Below are positions 26,091 to 38,449 of a stretch of 64,000 bases of DNA, piece by piece. The first letter of the stretch is position 1, and each line of letters opens with the position of its first letter. The stretch covers positions 275,094,758 through 275,158,757 of the forward strand of contig CM077116.1 of assembly GCA_039619475.1 (NCBI GenBank), written 5' to 3'. Origin of the DNA: Icerya purchasi (taxonomy: Eukaryota > Arthropoda > Insecta > Hemiptera > Monophlebidae). The notes below the pieces were generated by a model that was given only the letters and a program-made list of their open reading frames with translations, ran no database searches and was not told where the DNA came from. The position numbers and the translations under genes were made by a program.

Positions 26091-26127
26091 TAGACCCTAT
26101 TATGGAAATAAAAAGTTTAAGAAGTTC

Positions 26128-26265
26128 TTTTTTTTGTGTTGATGCCAGTAAGAATTACGTTGTAAATTTTGATCATTTTATACAAAATATAGAAGAGAAG
26201 GAGACAGAAATGAAAGCAAGAGGGGTTAAGGGGCACAGCTCCTTACGAAATCAAAATGGCCGAGT

Positions 26266-26295
<30 letters not shown>
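26128..26295 (+). repeat. Dispersed repeat with conserved short frame and (TA)n end, copy 1
   Basis: From GTTGATGCCAGTAAGAATTA to GGCCGAGTT and a following (TA)n run this matches the reverse complement of 60369-60520. Both copies keep an open frame: here CVDASKNYVVNFDHFIQNIE, in the other CVDASKNYVVNFDHFIQSIE, continuing GVKGHS. Nucleotide differences in the shared part are essentially all transitions, with A/T here where the other has G/C at most sites. It contains an AAGGGGCACAGCTCCTT hairpin. Element type unknown. Confidence 0.65.
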
Positions 26296-26296
<1 letters not shown>

Positions 26297-26399
26297 CCTC
26301 TAAGTAGTATTCTGTACCCGATACACGTTATAAATAATTACAGATTTTACAAAACCAAAAATGCATAATGTTAACTTGTAAATATATTATAATGCTATT

Positions 26400-27450
26400 T
26401 TTATTGAAGAAATTTTTTGTAAACTGCTTATTTCATATAGTACTTCAGTTACTGCGGTATTGTGACGTATCAATTCCAGCTTATGTACTCAAAATATTAA
26501 GTGTATCATAAACTTCTTTAACCTATCGTTATCTAACTCAAGTCCGTTTGTTTCCACGTTATTTAATTATTTTATTTATTTGCTAGTCTTTTAGTGTTTT
26601 TCCTACAGCTTATAAACTGTACGCTAGCCAGAAATCTGTAATTATAATATTATTTTTTTTAAAAATATCGTTCACGCGGCAAGGCAACAACCCGTTAATA
26701 CGTTAGTGACACTATATTCGCTCTTGTTTCAGGGAATGCGTTTCACGCAAATACGCACTTGTGTTATCTATTTAAATTTCAATAAAAATCCTTAATTGCT
26801 ATCGCTGCATAGTTAGTTTGGTATTTCATTCGGGTGGAACGCATAGAAATGACAGAAATTATCATTGCCTGCATTTACTTAATGCCCATAGTAAAAAAAA
26901 AAAAAAAACCTAATCACTTCACTTATCATCAACATTTTCTCCTGTACATCGTTTCCACATACGGAATTAAAGAAATTTTAAAGTTGCAACTCGTGATTGA
27001 TTCATTTATGAATTAATCTAATTTTAAAAAAAGTTCTCTTTGTCCTTTTCAAAATTTTTGAATACTTCTTTTGCCAAAAGAAGAACCACTTACACATACA
27101 TACACACACAAAGTTAATTCGTAAAATAGTTTATTATCTTAATAGTAATTTATTTGCGATAGTTAATTTCAGTAAGTAAAGGAAACACACCTAATTTTCT
27201 GTTGAGTTTTTGAGATACTATCTCTATTGATTTTGAAACATTTTGTAATTTTTCAAAACTGATTTATCTAATCTATATTTCTGCCAGTATTTTTTTTCTT
27301 TTTTTTTTTTTTTGGCAGCTTTAAACTCAGATTCCACCCATCGTTTGTTCCTTTCAATTACTAATCTCAATTATTTGTTGTGTTATGCCTATACCAACGG
27401 TATTAAAAAGAAAAAGGGAGGACAGCCAAACAAAGAACTTTTTCGATATG
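26400..27450. other. Intron 1 sequence, nothing recognised
   Basis: AT-rich sequence with an A-run (26894-26909) and T-runs (27290-27313). No gene or repeat similarity seen. Confidence 0.35.
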
Positions 27451-27457
27451 AAGGGTG

Positions 27458-28230
27458 AAAATTTTTTTTTCCCTACCCTGGGCGCGCCAGCGACCTTGAC
27501 CCAACAACATGAAAAATTAAGAGATAGAACTAAATAGCCAAGTGATCAGAAATGAAACTCACAAAGGACAGCAGGAGCGGAACAACTGAAGACAATGAGA
27601 TGGAAAGGATATAGATAGCGTTAAAGGGAGTAAAAGTTGGGCGTAAAGAAAGGAGCGTTCGTTAGAGAGTGCACAACGTTCGGAAAAGATATGATTTGAA
27701 TCACAAATACAAGAAGGCTCAGAAGCGTGAAGAGAGCAGAAAGGAGAAGGGGACAAAGCGAATCGAAAGCGAGAAGACTGGAGTAGAGAATGATTGATTC
27801 TAAGCCTAATTAAGGAAACAACAGATAGGAATAGAATGAAATCAAGGCAGGAAACAAGGAACCGGTTGAATAGGACAGTAGTATGAATAATGATTAGAGA
27901 ATAAAGATGGGGATACATGTCCAACCAAAGTCTGCAATGATTAGAGCGTGATAGAGAACGAATATGTCTGAAGAAGGGATAGAGTCGAGGAAAGGACCAT
28001 TGTGGGCGGCTGAGCGAGCTAAAGAGTCAACTGAGTCATTGTCCTCAATATTGGAATAACTAGGAACTCATAGAATGTCTGTAAGAATGGAACGGGATGG
28101 AGTGAAAATTTGAGATTAAGTGGTGTCTAGGGAAGAAACGAGTCATGTACTTAAAAAAGTGAATAAGGAGCAGTAGTGATCGAAAATTAACAGTTCATTT
28201 TCACGCAAAGACCGATCACAGTAACTGCTC
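27458..28230 (-). mobile_element. RNase H-type LINE 3' fragment, copy 5
   Basis: A T-run near 27463-27471 is followed by CCCTACCCTGGGCGCGCCAGCG; on the minus strand this is the 3' end TTGGGTCAAGGTCGCTGGCGCGCCC plus A tail, in parts, matching the copy ending at 53782. The minus frame 27559-27924 includes VVSLIRLRINHSLLQSSRFR, FALSPSPFCSLH and CDSNHIF. Upstream in the same strand DSVDSLARSAAHNGP (about 28000) is the end of RNase H (the acidic D of SVDSLA). No RT remains. Confidence 0.85.
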
Positions 28231-28239
28231 CGAGGAGAC

Positions 28240-29160
28240 TGGTTTATTGTATTCTTCATAGAACTATATACGTAACGGACTGCTTACATACATGATGCAG
28301 AAAAGAACCATTGTGAGCACGGAGCAACTAAAAATGGCGAAAAAATTAAGCAAAAAATTCCATTTACAGAAACCCCCTTCTCCGATTTTTTTCTAACGAT
28401 TTAGATTATTTAAACTTCAATAAAAGCTACTTTAGATTCAGTTTTAACTAAATCGAGAGATTCACTAACTGTGTATACTTTGAGTGATTATTAGATAATT
28501 ATAATTGAAAGTATTTACAAAATTTACCGAAATTTACGCGTAAAATTAATTAGGAGAATTTTTATTTTATTACGCATATCACAGTGTGTACTTTTAATAA
28601 TATAATTCAAAATATCTAGCAAGTATTTATAACGTAAAATTCAAACAGATGTTAAAAATTCACTTATTATCAAGGTATTAGATGTAAATCGTAATACAGA
28701 AACTTGTGTTCTTTAGTCATTTGCGACTTAGTTTGAAATTTTTTTTACATAAATCGCATATACGTTTAGTAATAAAGCAATATTACTTTGACAATACATA
28801 TTTGATGGTAACAAAATTGGCTAGATACCGAGCTTCTGACGTGTTTTAATACGAGATAGTAGCTTGCATTCCGTTTGCTCGAAGGCTATAGAACCCGTAA
28901 TTTTTTTTAATGTGTTCAACCACTCTCTTCAGCTTCCGTGTTCAACTTTGTAAACAGTGCAAAAATAGCGCCACTATTTGTTCAATTCATCTCTACGCTA
29001 AATTAAAATTCGTCTAAATCGACGAAAGTGTTTGCAATTTATCAATATTTCTTCGCCTACCTATTTTTTACGCTTAACAAAGGCAATTTTGCTAATTAAA
29101 TTCTTTAATGTTTACGAATTTTACGATCTTTAACATTTAATGAGTTCGTCGACGAAGATG
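28240..29160. other. Intron 1 sequence, nothing recognised
   Basis: AT-rich, no open frame of interest, no repeat relationship seen to other parts of the window. Confidence 0.35.
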
Positions 29161-29169
29161 AGAATAAGA

Positions 29170-30300
29170 AAGGAGAAAAATTAAGTTTTAAGCGTTTAAA
29201 AATAATTTCAGTGTACAGAGATAAAAAAAAAAAAAAATGAAATAATGTAAGAAGCATTGATAAAGAAATGAGATTACCAAGTTTAAATAGAGTAAAATAA
29301 ATGGACGATTGTTCATTCGAAAAGGCTGAATATTTGAAACATGATCAGCGTCACGAAGAAAGTAACTAGAGGAGCACAGTGAAGAGAACAAAATGTAGTA
29401 GATGCATATGGGAAGCGAGAAAATGACGCAGGAAGACGAGATTAAATCGAAGAGGATAAATCGTCAAAATTGAGAAGCATTCTAAAGAGACAAAAGTATC
29501 TCTAGCAAACCGTGGAGGGAGTGGAAGAGACGGTCGATAAAAAGGGTCAGAATTAAAAAATGAAAGATAGGAATTGAACTAATATAGAGTGAGTGATTTA
29601 AGAAAGCAATATTGTGAGCTGAAAACGTGCTGAAAAGCCTGCCACTTTCAATGCTTAAGTGGCCAGGAATCTACGAAGGATCGATGTCGATCGAGTGAAC
29701 GCGGAAGAAAAAGTCATGGATGAGGGAGCGTACGAAAAGTATTATATAATCGGAAGAGTGAAAACGAAGAGAAATCGATCTTGCAAAATATCCTTTTGGA
29801 ATCTGAGACACTACGAGCGGGATTTTGTGAAAAATTAGAAAGGAGTATAAGGCGATCATGGATTCCGTTTGAAAATTGAGCAGACGGGAGAAATTTACAA
29901 AGGCCAGAATCGAATTTAAGATAAGACAGAAAAAAGGGAAATTCAAAGTTTCATTTGACTCTTTGGAGGGGTTAGTGAGGAAAATTAAATGACTAGGGGA
30001 AAGAGAGCTTAATTTTGATGATATGTTGAAGAATAGATTTAGAGTGAATTGGCAAAATTTAAAGTGTGGTGGGAGAGCGAGTGTGCGGATATATGAGAAC
30101 AATTGCTGTTGAAGGGTAATGGCTCGCCTTACATCAAAATTAGGAGGGTGCGCGCGATCGTAGATTAAGGTATAAAATCGACGTAGGTCGACCAAACATA
30201 CAAAAAATGACGAAACCGAATAGGTGATGAGTAGAGAAAAATTAGTTAGTTGGAGCATAATCCGGTTAGAATTGAATCCTTAAGTTAGCAATGATCAAAT
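29170..30300 (-). mobile_element. RNase H-type LINE 3' fragment, copy 6, with 195-codon frame
   Basis: The minus-strand open frame 29671-30258 reads through the region upstream of and into RNase H: TLALPPHFKFCQFTLNLF, IALYSFLIFHKIPLVVSQ, SSDYIILFVRSLIHDFFF, IDIDPS, then after a stop IPGHLSIES, equivalent to VPGHSGISSDE in the 49.6 kb copy. Further on, 29188-29391 gives the cysteine/histidine tail (DADHVSN). It extends about 400 bases further upstream than the other copies. It is degraded by stops, and catalytic acidic residues are mostly lost. Confidence 0.7.
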
Positions 30301-30309
30301 GCTGAATAG

Positions 30310-32370
30310 CGAACGCTTGGAATCGCCAGCAACATCATCTTCCGTTCTTTATGGACACAATATTTATTTAAAGTTAACAGGGAATAGTTTTGATTCGTCG
30401 TAATTTTCTCAAATTATTAATTTTCCGATTTCACCTTTTCCGCTACTGAACATCCAAATTTAGAGCATCAGCGAATTCATCAATCAACTATGCGGACATC
30501 GAAACACTCTCGAAAAAGTGTAACGTTAGATTCTTGATATATTCATTTTCATCCCCATCAAGGATGCCAAATGTAGCGTTTAATCTAATTTATTTGTCCT
30601 CAGGGATGCCCCCAGGGCTTATAAATTAGTGGGCGTTAAGCTTATTCAAGTTTATTTATTTTATCTAAAATTATTAAGGTTAGTATTATTATTATTACTA
30701 TTGTTGTTATTAATGAAATCAGAAAGTCGGGTTTTAGTAGATTATTATTTCGACCGCTAAAAAAGCAATTCCTGCAATATTAAAATTATTTGCACGAATT
30801 ATAAATTAAATATAAACAATAAAATTGCGGTTCGAGTGCTCCGATGTCCGCATAGCTGAATGATGAGTTCATGATGTTGCAAAACTGTATCTTTAGTGAC
30901 GGAAAAGGTGAAACCCGAGAATTCGGCTATCCCCTTTTTCGTCCGTTTCTTCCTCCACCCACGCCAACAGTCGTGATCAGTATCTATTTTCTGTCGCGGT
31001 CTACGATCCGCGCTTTTCTCTCAGCTTTGATGCAAGAAGAACCATCATCTCTAGTCAGTAACTGGTTCTCGTGTATCTAACTTAATATTTTTTATTTATT
31101 CATTTTTATTATTTTAGTTACATGTTAAGTAAAAAATAAGGCTAATAGTCATAAACCAAAAAAAAAAAACAAACATCGATTTCGGAATTGCAAAGGGAAA
31201 AACTCGATCAATAATTCCCTTACTTTATTCCTTTGTTCTTTCCATCTTTTATCGCCACAGAATCTAATTTCTGAACATGCTACGTTTAAGCGATTGGGGT
31301 AAAACAAACGTGAGCCCAAGAAAAAAAAGAAGAAAAAAATTAACATTCCGAATTTTGATATTGCCTCCTGAGTATTCTAAACCTGATACCTTACGATGAA
31401 AAAATAAAAATATACCTCTTTATTCATACGTGAAAAAAAATTGAAATTATTTTTGGTCTGCCAAATTGTTCTCCATTTTTTACATATTGTTACGGACGTT
31501 ACATGCAATCCGCTATTAATGGAATACAAAAGACGATAATACCATTGCCTCAATATTGCAATCGAAAGTGATTCCGTTAAAACGGGCTTCATCACCTGAT
31601 ATCGTTTATCGCAATGTTTTATTTCTGTTTCCAGTTCAGCTTTTTTTTTTTATTCTTTGCTTCATCATGACGCAACAGTAACTGTTTTTAAATGAACTAC
31701 TTACTTTTTCCTCTAATATGGAGAATGTTATATAATATGTGTAATAACGATTACGTAAAAAATTATTTTTGTCCTCCACCCAAAAGTTTCTTCTAATTTG
31801 GCTCCTGCGCTGGCTGGTGATAGAATTTAGAAAAAAGGACGTAATTTTATAAATTTAAACTTGGAGCGAAATTTTTTCAGATTTAAGTACCCTAAGAGGA
31901 GTAAGTAGCGAAATTTTATAAATCGTGAAAAAGGAAAGCATTAACAGAAAAAATTTGCAAACCGGCTATTACTAAAAAGTTTTTGATCCATTTATAAAAT
32001 TTTTCAAATTCGTTGGTATGCTTTTTTTTACTTTTTTTTAATTTCTTCTCTTTGTTAAAATAGTTGCGTTTTCATCTCTAATCACCTTTCTTGTCATACG
32101 CAACCTCTGTAACTTCATTAATTAAATTTCTTCTTTTTCGATCTTCTGTTGCCTTCCACAAACCCTTTTAAGTCGTACTATAATCAGTTTTTCTCTAAGC
32201 TTAGTGTTTATTCTTTAACGTATTTTCTTCCTTTTCATTATTTCTGGGTTTTTTTTGTGAGTTTCCTTTTTTGTTAATAATCACTCTAATTATTGATATA
32301 TTTTTGCCTTCCCTGTCTTTTAGTGTAAGCTGAAATTGTATAAACTTTCTAATGCCAACATACAGCCTCG
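30310..32370. other. Intron 1 sequence, nothing recognised
   Basis: AT-rich with small (ATT)n near 30690. An open frame at 30871-31080 is proline-rich at its centre (PLFRPFLPPPTPTV) but has no domain, splice or conservation support. Confidence 0.35.
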
Positions 32371-32379
32371 TTAGTGTAG

Positions 32380-33800
32380 TTAATTATATCGGGTGACGAC
32401 AACATCCCTGCAAAAATCTTAAATAAAATTCCACGGAAAGGTGTACTTGAGTTAACGCATATTACGCTTGGAAGGCAGCTAAAATAATTGCACTACCTAA
32501 TCCGGGCAAAGACTCTTCGCATCTGAATAATATACGACCGATTAGTTTGCTTAGTAACTTCAGCAAAATTGCGGAAAAAGTTATACTGCAGAGACTTCGT
32601 AAATTTGCTGACAATAACAACATTATTCCAGCGGAGCAATTTGGTTTCAGACCGAGGCATTCTACCACACATCAGATTACCAGGATAGCGGATCATGTCT
32701 TGCATAACTTTAATTTGAATAAACACACTGGGTTAATTTTATTTGATATTGCAAAAGCATTTGATACGACTTGGCATGACGGTTTGTTATTCAAAATGTT
32801 AAAGTATACATTTCCGAATTATTTAATTAGAGTTATTCAAAGCTATCTCCGCGATAGAACCTTTTATGTATCTTTACAGGACGCGAAGTCATTGCCCAGA
32901 ACTGTCCTTGCGGGGGTACCGCAAGGTAGTGTTCTAGGCCCCTTTCTTTTTACAATTTATTTTTCCGATCTTCCGAAACTGCAGCATACCAATTTGGCTT
33001 TGTATGCCGATGACACTGCTTTATACTGTAGTTCATACAGAACATCTACTATTTATAATCGACTACAGCTGCACAGCTTGCGACTTTTAAAATATTTAGA
33101 AAAATGGAAATGTGTAATTAACCCGTCCAAAACAGAAGCGATACTTTTTACTCGCAGATACCCCACTCCACCAAGGCAAGTGTGTATTAAAGGGACTAGT
33201 ATTAAGTGGGCAGAGCATGTACGATACCTTGGGGTAATCCTAGATAGAAGATTAACTTTTAAAGAGCACGTAAAGCACGCGGAAGTGAAGACTAATAGAG
33301 TTATCGCAGCCTTGTAACCGATTATAAATCATAGATCATACCTGAGTAATGCTAATAAACTAATTATCTATAAAAGCGTCATCAGACCTGTACTGACGTA
33401 TTCAGCTCCAGTTTGGTGCTCAATTTCAGACTCTAATTTTAATCAACTTCAGTTGCTTCAAAATAGGTGTTGCCGGTGCATTTTAAAAGTCCCCCGTTGG
33501 ACTAGAATTGATAGTTTGCATATCTCGCTACAGCTGCCCTACTTAAAAGAATTCGTAATCAGCTTGGCTAAAAAAATTACCGATCATAGAGCAATGTACT
33601 TATCAGAAATATTGGAGATTATAATTCTGAGCAACTAGCCCGAATGTATGTTAGATATAAGCATCGCCGGATTAAGCACAATTTAATCAACCAGTGAGTC
33701 CACTTAGTTAATGGGCATGGTTTATTTATAATATTGGCGGGATATTTATATTGCTGGGGTTTTTATTTTCTTCTTTGTTTTGTTTTTCCCTTTGTACTTT
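32380..33800 (+). pseudogene. Jockey-type LINE ORF2 fragment: reverse transcriptase
   Basis: It starts within ORF2 at about 32390 (DDNIPAKILNKIPRKGVLEL), lacks roughly a dozen residues, then continues AWKAAKIIALPNPGKD and, in the frame ending 33317, RPISLLSNFSKIAEK, AEQFGFRPRHSTTHQ, LFDIAKAFDTTWHDGLL, GVPQGSVLGPFLF and ALYADDTALY (catalytic YADD). Key RT motifs are intact over 257 codons; a stop at 33315 interrupts the thumb, which resumes RSYLSNANKLIIYKSVIRPV. The 3' end (ATAAGCATCGCCGGATTA) is shared with 18777-18990. The 5' truncation removes the endonuclease and ORF1. It lies just upstream of exon 2 of the M13 gene, same strand. Confidence 0.9.
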
Positions 33801-34021
33801 TTATTATGTTTATATTGTATTTATGAATATCTATGCATACTATATTATAGCATTATGACATTGCGGTTAAGTCTCGCTGAGCCGGTACGCAATTTTTCGT
33901 TATCACTTTTATGGTTGTTTAATTTACTTTTGTCAAAATATATGGCTTTCTTTCTTCTTTCTTTCTATATCCGTGATAAATTTTTACTTTATAATATACG
34001 TTTGTTGCATTCATGTTTCAG

Positions 34022-34149
34022 GAACAGACGTTGGAGTGAGAAATGCATAATTGACGATTGGAAGAAGTATGTCGTAGCGATATTACTATTCGTATCTGTA
34101 ATACTCATCTTGCTGATAAGCAGCGTGCTGGTTAAATTTTTGAAAAATG
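34022..34149 (+). CDS. M13 peptidase coding exon 2 (transmembrane anchor)
   Basis: The acceptor is ttcatgtttcag|GAAC and the donor AAATG|gtaatt. The 128 bases hold one base that completes a codon, 42 codons and one leftover base. The product begins NRRWSEKCIIDDWKK, a basic and polar juxtamembrane segment, and continues with about 23 hydrophobic residues (YVVAILLFVSVILILLISSV), a clear membrane helix followed by KFLKN. This is the single-pass type II anchor expected just after the cytoplasmic tail of a neprilysin-like protein. The surrounding longer open frame (33780-34238) is intronic noise on both sides of the splice sites. The exon sits directly downstream of a Jockey-type LINE fragment and upstream of a T-run and a G-run. 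Support: strong for a membrane exon, good for membership in this gene because both phases fit. Confidence 0.75.
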
Positions 34150-34182
34150 GTAATTCTTTTCTATTGAGCTTTCGACGAATTT

Positions 34183-34265
34183 TTTTTTTTTTTTTTTTTT
34201 TCATTATACCGACAGCAGTCTGCCATAAACAATGGTGATATAAGAATATAAGGGGGGGGGGGGGG
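34183..34265. repeat. T-run and 14-base G-run
   Basis: 18 T at about 34183-34200 and 14 G at 34252-34265, just after exon 2 of the peptidase gene. Confidence 0.9.
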
Positions 34266-34369
34266 AATTGGAGAAAAGTGGAATGAATAGAAAAGGAAAA
34301 GGAAACGAATATTAACCTGACAGTTCCAACGAAATGCCCGATTCAGGTCTTAAGAAGAAAATGGTTTAT

Positions 34370-34652
34370 TTATCCTTTTTTTATTTATTTTTTTTTTATT
34401 ATTATTTTTTTTTTTTATTATTTTTTATTTTTTTTTTATTAATTTATTTATTTTCACACTACATAACGATTATGCGTAGTGTCTCCGAGAGCAATACGAT
34501 CCTGAGTCTTTAATCATATAATTTAACGAGTAATCATCAAAAAATAGGATCAGCTTCCATTGGGAGGCTATCCTCCTTTCCAGTTCTTTATTTCTGATAA
34601 TAACATTTCCTCACTGCTGCTTATTGTTTAATTACAGATTGCATGCATAAAG

Positions 34653-34685
<33 letters not shown>

Positions 34686-36222
34686 ATCGGAAGTGCATCC
34701 CGGCACCACTTTTTCCTTTTCAGTCGCCGGCTGGATCTGGCTGGAAGATCAATAGTGAACATTCGGTATATAAGTGGATTCGAGCTAAACTGAAGTTTCT
34801 CAAAGAACTTTTTGTACTGTTCCGCATAAACATCCTTCACGTATGGAACATTCAAGTCCGCATGCAATGTGTCGTTGGATACGAAATAAGGCGCAGATAC
34901 CATTGTACGGAGAATTTTGGACTGCTGTTGCTGTATCCTAAGGAGGTTGCTTCGACATGTTGTTCCATATAGCTCTAATCCATATCTCCATATTGGAGCG
35001 ATAACCGATAAATATACATTCCGCTTTACGGCCAGGTTTAGAACTGATTTTCGTCCTAGCAGCGGCCATAGCAACCTAGCCCTAATTATTATAGATTTTC
35101 TTGTATTTTCCACGTGATCACGCCACGTTAATCGTCTATCCATATGCATTCCAAGATAGCGCACGGAGTCTACTTTTGGAATTTGCGAGTTCTCAAATTT
35201 CAAGTGTGAACATCTTACTCGTCTGTTTGTGAATAAAATGTGACGACATTTAGTTGGGTTGAACGATATGCGCCAGAAGCATGCCCATTTCTCTAGCCTA
35301 TTCAGATGATTTTGAACAGCAGCGTTTGCATACGTAACATTCGTATTAGATGCGAGTATCGCAATGTCATCAGCGAATGTAGCTAGTAACGTTAGATTAG
35401 AAATTGGTACGTCCGCGGTATAGATGGAATACAATAAAGGCCCTAGCAAACTGCCTTGAGGTACTGACGATCTGATTGAATGTATTTCCGAGAGTGAATC
35501 CTTTATTTTAACCACAAACGAGCGTTCAGACAAGTACGATTTGAGTAATAGATAAATATCTTCATTAAGAATTTTCCGCAATTTATACAGCAATCCTGGA
35601 TGCCAGACCTTATCGAATGCCTGCGTGACATCTAGAAACACCGCGGAACATACCTCGCGTTTCTCTAACGTTAACGAAATTGCGTCAACTAATCGGTGAC
35701 ACTGACGAATCATAGAGTGATCCATGCGAAAACCAAATTGATGATTCGGTAGCACATCTCGGTTACTTATAACCGGATCAATTCGATTTAAAATTAGCTT
35801 CTCCAAAACCTTTGATAAAGAGGAGAGCAAGCTAATCGGTCGATATGATGAAAGCTCTATCCGCGGTTTCCCCACTTTATGAACCATCATTATAATCGAC
35901 TTCTTCCATATTTTAGGGAAGTACCGCATCCTTAGAACCGTATTAAAGATGTAACAAAGAAGAATAGCTGCTTTCCGCGGTAGTCGCGAGATTATTTCCC
36001 CGGTAATTCTATCGAAGCCAGGAGCCTTACGTAGTGGTATATTCCGAAGGCATACGAGAACTTTTCTTGGCGAAAAGACCTTAGTAGCTTGTTCACACCG
36101 ACGAGGTTTTTCCAATGCTCTTTGTATATAGTCAGAATGCTCCTTGTTGCGATCAGAGTGTGGTGTAAAGACCGTGTCAAGATGGTCCGCAAAAGCATTT
36201 GCCTTTTCCTTGAATTCTTTAA
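34370..36222 (-). pseudogene. Jockey-type LINE ORF2 fragment with long intact RT frame (minus strand)
   Basis: The minus frame is open from about 36222 to 34628. It begins in mid-protein (KEFKEKANAFADHLDTVF), then KAPGFDRITGEII, SYRPISLLSSLSKVLEK, PNHQFGFRMDHS, AVFLDVTQAFDKVWHPGLL, SSVPQGSLLGPLLYSIY, TFADDIAIL (catalytic FADD), and thumb motifs SVRYLGMHMDRRLTWRDHV and PIWRYGLELYG. The whole RT and its C-terminal region are free of stops for over 500 codons, so this is a young insertion. The frame ends in a run of 30 T (34653-34682 as A on the plus strand) coding poly-Phe. The 3' UTR continues to an A/T-rich tail around 34370-34440. Endonuclease and ORF1 are missing (5' truncation). Confidence 0.9.
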
Positions 36223-36229
36223 TTTATCA

Positions 36230-36745
36230 GAAACGTAATTTTAAAATGAAAATATTTATTCAGTTTGTTCTTCGACAATAAAATCGATTTTATGAATGCC
36301 GGATATAGTTTGTAAAACACGTTACGAAAGAAACTAAACGTTTCCAGAAATGTTACAAAAGCAAACGTAAACAATTAAGTCATGATAAAATGATTGTCGA
36401 GCAAATTATTGAGGCCCAAAACCAACGATAACTACATAATTAAAACAGAATTAGACCGATGAAAAAATTATTAAAATTCTACACAAATAATAACTGCTCG
36501 ATAGGTAGCTAGCGGGAAATCGAATACAAAAATTCGTCTTCAAGCGTGTGTAATTTTGTATTAGTAATTTCAAATCAACAATTTAATTTATTCAAATCAA
36601 CTGAAGCAGCGTGAATAAACTATCTATTTTGCAACAATTACATACAGAACGAGTATGTAAAAATATAGTCACCGAAATAAATCAGAAAAATTAAATTTGT
36701 AAGAAGTTGAGAAAGATGACGAGAAGCGGATACTGCCTGCGTGAA
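36230..36745. other. Intron 2 sequence, nothing recognised
   Basis: AT-rich sequence between two minus-strand LINE fragments, with no recognisable content. Confidence 0.35.
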
Positions 36746-36750
36746 TTCAA

Positions 36751-38224
36751 TTTATTTATTTATTTATTTATTTATTTACAACAAAAAATTATTATAAAAA
36801 ATAAATCGCTTGTTCGGGCCCACTAATGAATGGATAGGCGCGAGTCGTAAGCTAAATCTTATAATCTACATGTATATATACAAAACGGACGAAATAATAA
36901 AACAGGAACATTTTCAATATAATAAACTAAACAAATTATATGTAACGTAAAAACAAATTGGTATTAATATTTTTCTTTATTATTATTATTATTGTTGTTG
37001 TTATATTTTCTCGCAGCCTTATCGTTTTACGGCCGGAACAAACATCTTTGTGTCTGGAATCCTATCCAAAGATCTAGCAGCCACAGAGATATCTGCGCAG
37101 TATGTAGGCTGTTCCTAATATCGTTGATTTTTGAAGCTGTGCTATTGTCACTATATTCAATCCCATTATATCCAGTTGTTTCCTCAGGTCAGGTGGAATT
37201 GCTCCAAGGGCACCAATTACTATCGGAACAATAATTACCTTTTTTTCCCATAACCTTGTAAGTTCTATTTGCAAGTTCTTATACCGTAATAGTTTTCCGT
37301 GTTCTTTATCCCTTATTTTGCTATCTCCAGGATTTGACATATCTATCAGATATACTCGATTTTTCCCGACTGCAGTTATATCCGGAGTGTTATGTTCTAG
37401 GTGTTTGTCAGTCTGGATCCGAAAATACCACAGTATTTTATTCTGATCGCCACAAATTACTTTATCAGGCTTATGTTCCCACCATCTCTGACTTAATGGG
37501 ATGCCGTAATTTTTACACAGACTCCAATGAATTATTGTGGCCACTCTATTATGTTTTCGTTGACAATCAGTTTGCGCAATCTTTTTGCAAACACATATAC
37601 TATATGTTCTACAGTTTCTTCTTTTTCTTTACACAATCAACACCTGATTTCATCTTGGTTTTTATCAATCTTGGCTTTTATAGCATTTGTACGAAGGACC
37701 TGTTCCTGGGCTGCCATTATGAGTCCTTCTGTTTTCTTTTTCAAAGTTCCATTCTTCAGCCATTGCCATGTGCCGTCCATATTGGCTTTACATTGTATCT
37801 TTTTGATGAATTCTCCATACAGCTGTTTATTTTGCCACCTTTCTCTTCTATCCTTTATGACTTCCGTTTTATATTCGTGTTTGGTTTCTGTAAACTTTAG
37901 ATCGCTATTTTTGTATGCCTCCTTCATATTTTGTTTAGAATTTTCCTTCAAGTAGTCTGCTAATGATCTCTTTTCTTCTTCGACTGTTTTGTTGTATTTG
38001 GAGTAGACCGCATCCTCTTTCCTTTCTAGAAAAATATAATCTGTCAACATTACTTCGCGAATGAAGAGCATGGTTGATCGTCATTATTTTCCTAGTTTTC
38101 CATTTATGTAATTATTCCAGCTGTATATCGAATTACTGGTATCACCCAAGTATTTATTGCCTTTACGATATTACCAGCATTTAGCTTCGATTTTAGGATT
38201 TTCCTTCTGCCAAGCTTTATTTTA

Positions 38225-38226
<2 letters not shown>
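36751..38226 (-). pseudogene. LINE C-terminus with restriction-like endonuclease (R4/Dong- or HERO-like)
   Basis: Minus strand from about 38226: SKLNAGNIVKAINTW and VIPVIRYTAGIIT (RT thumb), then 38071-37637 with QWLKNGTLKKKTEGLIMAAQ, then a zinc finger C(stop)LCKEKEETVEHI, and, after a one-base shift near 37575, KKIAQTDCQRKHNRVATII. The frame 37544-37074 ends with YFRIQTDKHLEHNTPDITAV, VYLIDMSNPGDSKI and KLLRYKNLQIELTRLW, i.e. the PD...D...K pattern of the restriction-like endonuclease of early-branching LINEs, and STILGTAYILRRYL at the end. One stop and one frameshift disable it. The 3' end is a (TAAA)n tail (36751-36779), the truncated 5' end abuts (TTA)n. Confidence 0.85.

Positions 38227-38276
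<50 letters not shown>
38227..38276. repeat. (TTA)n microsatellite
   Basis: About sixteen TTA units immediately next to the 5' truncation of the preceding minus-strand LINE. Confidence 0.95.
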
Positions 38277-38277
<1 letters not shown>

Positions 38278-38449
38278 ATCATTATTATCATTAACTTTTA
38301 CATATTACATATACATTAACACACTGATGAAACAATCAAATCTATGAAGCGGAAAATTCGAATATAGTATAACGATACATGTATTTACGTCTTGCGAAAA
38401 TGCATTAAAAAATTCAATTTATCAAGAGGGTGAAAAAAAGGGTAAATGT

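Noticed and set aside
33780..34238. 152-codon membrane-like open frame
   Set aside because: Only 34022-34149 has splice sites and family context; the rest is intron and T-run translation.
37334..37955. Plus-strand open frames of 142-188 codons
   Set aside because: Antisense shadows of the minus-strand RLE-type LINE, whose motifs read clearly in the other direction.
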